NCBI GenBank assembly: GCA_947629065.1
Contig: CANRCH010000029.1
Location: 1 to 15,208 of the forward strand
Origin: an uncultured Aliarcobacter sp.
Lineage (GTDB): Bacteria; Campylobacterota; Campylobacteria; Campylobacterales; Arcobacteraceae
Direction of reading: 5' to 3'
Length of the DNA: 15,208 bases
Positions 12,928 to 15,208 of the stretch are shown piece after piece. The notes beneath the pieces are model-generated. The model saw nothing but the letters and a program-made list of their open reading frames with translations, made no database searches and was not told the DNA's origin. Positions within the stretch are counted from its first letter, which is position 1. Each line of letters begins with the position of its first letter. Position numbers and translations under genes: made by a program.

Positions 12928-14460
12928 TTGAGAGCATTAATAAGTGTTAGTGATAAAAGTGGAGTTGTAAATTTTGCAAAAGAACTTACAAATTTGGGTT
13001 ATGAGATTATCTCAACAGGTGGAACTTATAAAACTTTAAAAGATGAGGGAATTGCTGTAATTGAAGCAAATGAAGTTACAAAGTTTCCAGAGTGTTTTGA
13101 AGGAAGAGTAAAAACTCTAAACCCATATATTCATGGTGGAATACTTCATAGAAGAGATAAACAATCGCATTTAGACCAAGCCAAAGAGCTAGGAGTTGAA
13201 GGCATTGATTTAGTTTGTGTAAACTTATATCCATTTAAAGCAACAATAGAAAAAACAGATGATTTTGAAGAGATTATCGAAAATATAGATATTGGTGGAC
13301 CAGCGATGGTTAGAAGTGCTGCTAAAAACTTTGATAGTGTTATTATAGTTACAGATGTGCTTGATTATGATTTAGTATTAAATAACCTTAAAAATAATAC
13401 AAATACAGTAGAGTTTAGAAGAGATTTAATGATAAAAGCCTATGAGCACACAGCATCTTACGATAGTATGATTGCAAACTATATGAACAAAAGATTTAAT
13501 AGTGGATTTGGAAACAAACAGTTTATTGTTGGAAGCAAAGTATTTGATACAAGATATGGTGAAAATCCTCACCAAAAAGGTGCTTTATATGAGTTTGAAA
13601 ATCAGTTTTCAAATAAATTTAAAGTAATTAAAGGAGAGCCTAGCTTTAATAATATGGGAGATATTTCGGGAGCTGCAAGAATAGCTGCAAGTTTTGGAAA
13701 AGATAAAGCTATTTGTATAGTAAAACATGGAAATCCATGTGGTTTTGCTATAAAAGATACACTTTTAGACTCTTATGTTGAAGCACTTAAATGTGACCCA
13801 ATTTCAGCTTTTGGTGGAGTAGTTGCAGTTAATGGATGCGTTGATAAAGAGTTAGCAGAAAAAATGAATGAGATTTTTTTAGAAGTTATTTTTGCTGCAA
13901 ACTTTACACCTGAAGCAGTTGCTGTTTTTGAAAGTAAAAAAAGAATTAAACTTTTTTCTCAAGAAACGCAATATTTAGAACTAGCAAATGATAGTTTTGA
14001 TTTCAAAAGAGTTGATGGTGGATTTGTTTATCAAGAAGCAGATTTTGTAAAAGAAGATGAAGTTAAAAACTCAAAACTTATGTCAAAAAGAAAGGCTTCA
14101 GAGCAAGAGATAAAAGATATGGAAATTGCTTATAAAATAGCAAGTCTTACAAAATCAAACTGTGTAGTTTATGTAAAAAATTCTGCAATGGTGGCTGTTG
14201 GAATGGGAATGACTTCTAGAGTTGATGCAGCAAAGGCAGCTTTAAGGAAAGCTGAAGATTTAGGACTTGATGTAACAGGTGCAGTACTTGCAAGTGAAGC
14301 ATTCTTCCCATTTAGAGATAGTATTGATGAAGCACAAAAAGCTGGTGTTAAATGTGTGATTGAGCCAGGTGGAAGTATTAGAGATGATGAGATTATAGAA
14401 GCTGCAAATGAGTATGGAATGGCACTTTATTTCTCAGGAATTAGACACTTTTTACACTAA
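12928..14460 (+). CDS. purH: Bifunctional AICAR transformylase / IMP cyclohydrolase
   Basis: PurH performs the last two steps of IMP synthesis. The 510-aa protein has the MGS-like IMP cyclohydrolase domain (1 to about 190) with STGGT (29-33), [15 protein letters not shown] (59-73) and [12 protein letters not shown] (123-134). The AICAR transformylase domain (about 195-510) has RYGENPHQ (209-216), the catalytic pair K266-H267 in VKHGNPCG, and the conserved end [10 protein letters not shown]. Translation starts at TTG 12928: the conserved [11 protein letters not shown] begins immediately, AAGGAG stands at the right distance, and no upstream in-frame ATG or GTG exists. It is on the same strand as purL but beyond a terminator, so it needs read-through or a weak promoter of its own. 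Confidence 0.97.
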   Translation: MRALISVSDKSGVVNFAKELTNLGYEIISTGGTYKTLKDEGIAVIEANEVTKFPECFEGRVKTLNPYIHGGILHRRDKQSHLDQAKELGVEGIDLVCVNLYPFKATIEKTDDFEEIIENIDIGGPAMVRSAAKNFDSVIIVTDVLDYDLVLNNLKNNTNTVEFRRDLMIKAYEHTASYDSMIANYMNKRFNSGFGNKQFIVGSKVFDTRYGENPHQKGALYEFENQFSNKFKVIKGEPSFNNMGDISGAARIAASFGKDKAICIVKHGNPCGFAIKDTLLDSYVEALKCDPISAFGGVVAVNGCVDKELAEKMNEIFLEVIFAANFTPEAVAVFESKKRIKLFSQETQYLELANDSFDFKRVDGGFVYQEADFVKEDEVKNSKLMSKRKASEQEIKDMEIAYKIASLTKSNCVVYVKNSAMVAVGMGMTSRVDAAKAALRKAEDLGLDVTGAVLASEAFFPFRDSIDEAQKAGVKCVIEPGGSIRDDEIIEAANEYGMALYFSGIRHFLH

Positions 14461-14474
14461 TAGTAATAAATAAT

Positions 14475-14501
14475 AAATATCAAGAGTAATTCTTGATATT
14501 T
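14475..14501 (+). terminator. Hairpin after purH (weak terminator candidate)
   Basis: AAATATCAAGA (14475-14485) and TCTTGATATTT (14491-14501) form a perfect 11-bp stem with loop GTAAT, starting 15 bases after the purH stop. There is no T-run after it, so it may end transcription poorly or act mainly to stabilise the 3' end. Confidence 0.5.
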
Positions 14502-14529
14502 GTTAATCTTAAAATCTAAAAAAATTCGA

Positions 14530-14535
14530 TATACT
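14530..14535 (+). promoter_or_regulatory. Possible -10 element of the solute-binding-domain gene
   Basis: TATACT 26 bases before the TTG start codon at 14561. The -35 region is weak. Expected start is near 14542, with the Shine-Dalgarno GGAG at 14552-14555 close behind. Confidence 0.35.
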
Positions 14536-14560
14536 CAAATGTTTTAAATTTGGAGTAGGC

Positions 14561-15208
14561 TTGAAAACTTTTAACAAAATAATTTTTCTTATATTTATAC
14601 TTACAACATTTTCTTATTCAAATGAAGAGTTAAAAAAACTAACTCTTAGATTGTCTTGGTTTGATCAATTTCAGTTTGCTGGATACTATATTGCAAAAGA
14701 GAAGGGCTTTTATAAAGATGCTGGATTAGATGTTGAAATCTTACCTTTTGAATATCAAATAGATATTCCAAATGAAGTTCAAGCAAGAAGAGTTGATTTT
14801 GCTGTTGGTAGAGAAAACCTGATATTAGAAAAGAGTAAATACAAAAATTTAGTCTCACTTATGGCACTTTTTCAAGCAACCCCACTTGAAGTAATTGCAA
14901 AAAAAAGTTCAAATATAAATACTCTTTTAGATTTTGAAAACAAAAGAGTTATGAGTACAATTGATGACTCAAATGAAGTATCATTTAAGGCAATGTTAGC
15001 CTCAAAAAAAATAGATTTAAACAAAATAAATTTTATTTCACACTCACATAATATTTATGATTTAATAGAAAATAAAACAGATTTAATTACAGCATATAGT
15101 TCAAAGTCACCATATTGGTTAAAAAAAGAGAATATTGATTATATCTCTTTTGCACCAAGAGATTATGGTTTTGATATGTATAGTGATTTTTTATATACAA
15201 ATAGTGAG
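14561..15208 (+). CDS. Secreted NMT1/THI5-like solute-binding domain protein, 3' truncated
   Basis: An open frame of 216 codons runs off the right edge. It starts at TTG 14561 behind TGGAG, with the signal peptide KTFNKIIFLIFILTTFSYS following. The mature part reads LTLRLSWFDQFQFAGYYIAK, then EKGFYKDAGLDVEI, the typical opening of NMT1/SsuA/THI5-type periplasmic binding domains, and continues with an RVDFAVGRENLI segment. In ABC importers such proteins bind thiamine precursors, sulfonates or nitrate. In Campylobacterota the same domain is often the sensor part of membrane histidine kinases or diguanylate cyclases. The missing C-terminus decides between these; no ligand can be named. An in-frame ATG start near the signal peptide is absent, which supports the TTG. 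Confidence 0.8.
   Translation, partial: MKTFNKIIFLIFILTTFSYSNEELKKLTLRLSWFDQFQFAGYYIAKEKGFYKDAGLDVEILPFEYQIDIPNEVQARRVDFAVGRENLILEKSKYKNLVSLMALFQATPLEVIAKKSSNINTLLDFENKRVMSTIDDSNEVSFKAMLASKKIDLNKINFISHSHNIYDLIENKTDLITAYSSKSPYWLKKENIDYISFAPRDYGFDMYSDFLYTNSE

Noticed and set aside
12923..12931. ATG-ATT-TGA mini-ORF before purH as a regulatory leader peptide
   Set aside because: The ATG almost touches the Shine-Dalgarno, too close for normal initiation, and two codons carry no recognisable regulatory content.
1..15208. Defence island, CRISPR array, transposon, prophage or toxin-antitoxin pair
   Set aside because: No regularly spaced repeats, transposase or recombinase motifs, terminal inverted repeats or toxin-like small gene pairs were found; nearly all space is filled by recognisable housekeeping or assembly genes.

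Overview
The window looks like chromosomal DNA of a Campylobacterota member, most likely Arcobacter/Aliarcobacter. The evidence is the very AT-rich composition, the A/T-ending codons, the ClpB, Era, PurL and PurH sequences, a Csd3/Pgp3-type cell-shape endopeptidase, and a set of T2SS/competence-type assembly genes laid out like the Campylobacter cts cluster. This assignment rests on recalled family resemblance; no search was run. There are 15 protein genes, two cut by the window edges. I saw no tRNA, rRNA, CRISPR array, insertion sequence or prophage, and no gap over 300 bases. The largest gap is 10473-10643.

Left part (1-3478). A truncated clpB on the minus strand is controlled by a textbook sigma-70 promoter and a CIRCE (HrcA) operator that also covers its ribosome binding site. 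Divergent from it is rnhB (RNase HII), which ends in a hairpin terminator against the convergent ppk2 (polyphosphate kinase 2) and a small thiamine-binding-family (DUF77) gene. A divergent promoter region with a perfect 9-bp inverted repeat then leads to an unrecognised 112-aa gene and era.

Central part (3564-9246). Six co-directional, tightly packed genes encode a PilN/GspL-like bitopic membrane protein, a bitopic protein that looks like PilO joined to a PilP/GspC-type domain, a GspE-type ATPase, a GspF-type membrane protein, a CorA metal transporter and GTP cyclohydrolase I (folE). The first four form a compact inner-membrane platform and motor for a type II secretion, type IV pilus or DNA-uptake machine. 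Secretin and pseudopilins are absent and must lie elsewhere if the machine works. The first gene's Shine-Dalgarno sequence lies in the arm of a long inverted repeat. A 28-bp perfect palindrome with flanking T-runs closes the unit.

Right part (9282-15208). A minus-strand M23 endopeptidase of the Csd3/Pgp3 type is divergent from purL. An intrinsic terminator separates purL from purH, which has a TTG start only about 30 nt further on. The window ends inside a secreted NMT1/THI5-like solute-binding-domain protein, also with a TTG start. purL and purH supply purine nucleotides, and GTP is the substrate of FolE; apart from that link the genes are mostly independent housekeeping functions around the assembly-platform cluster.
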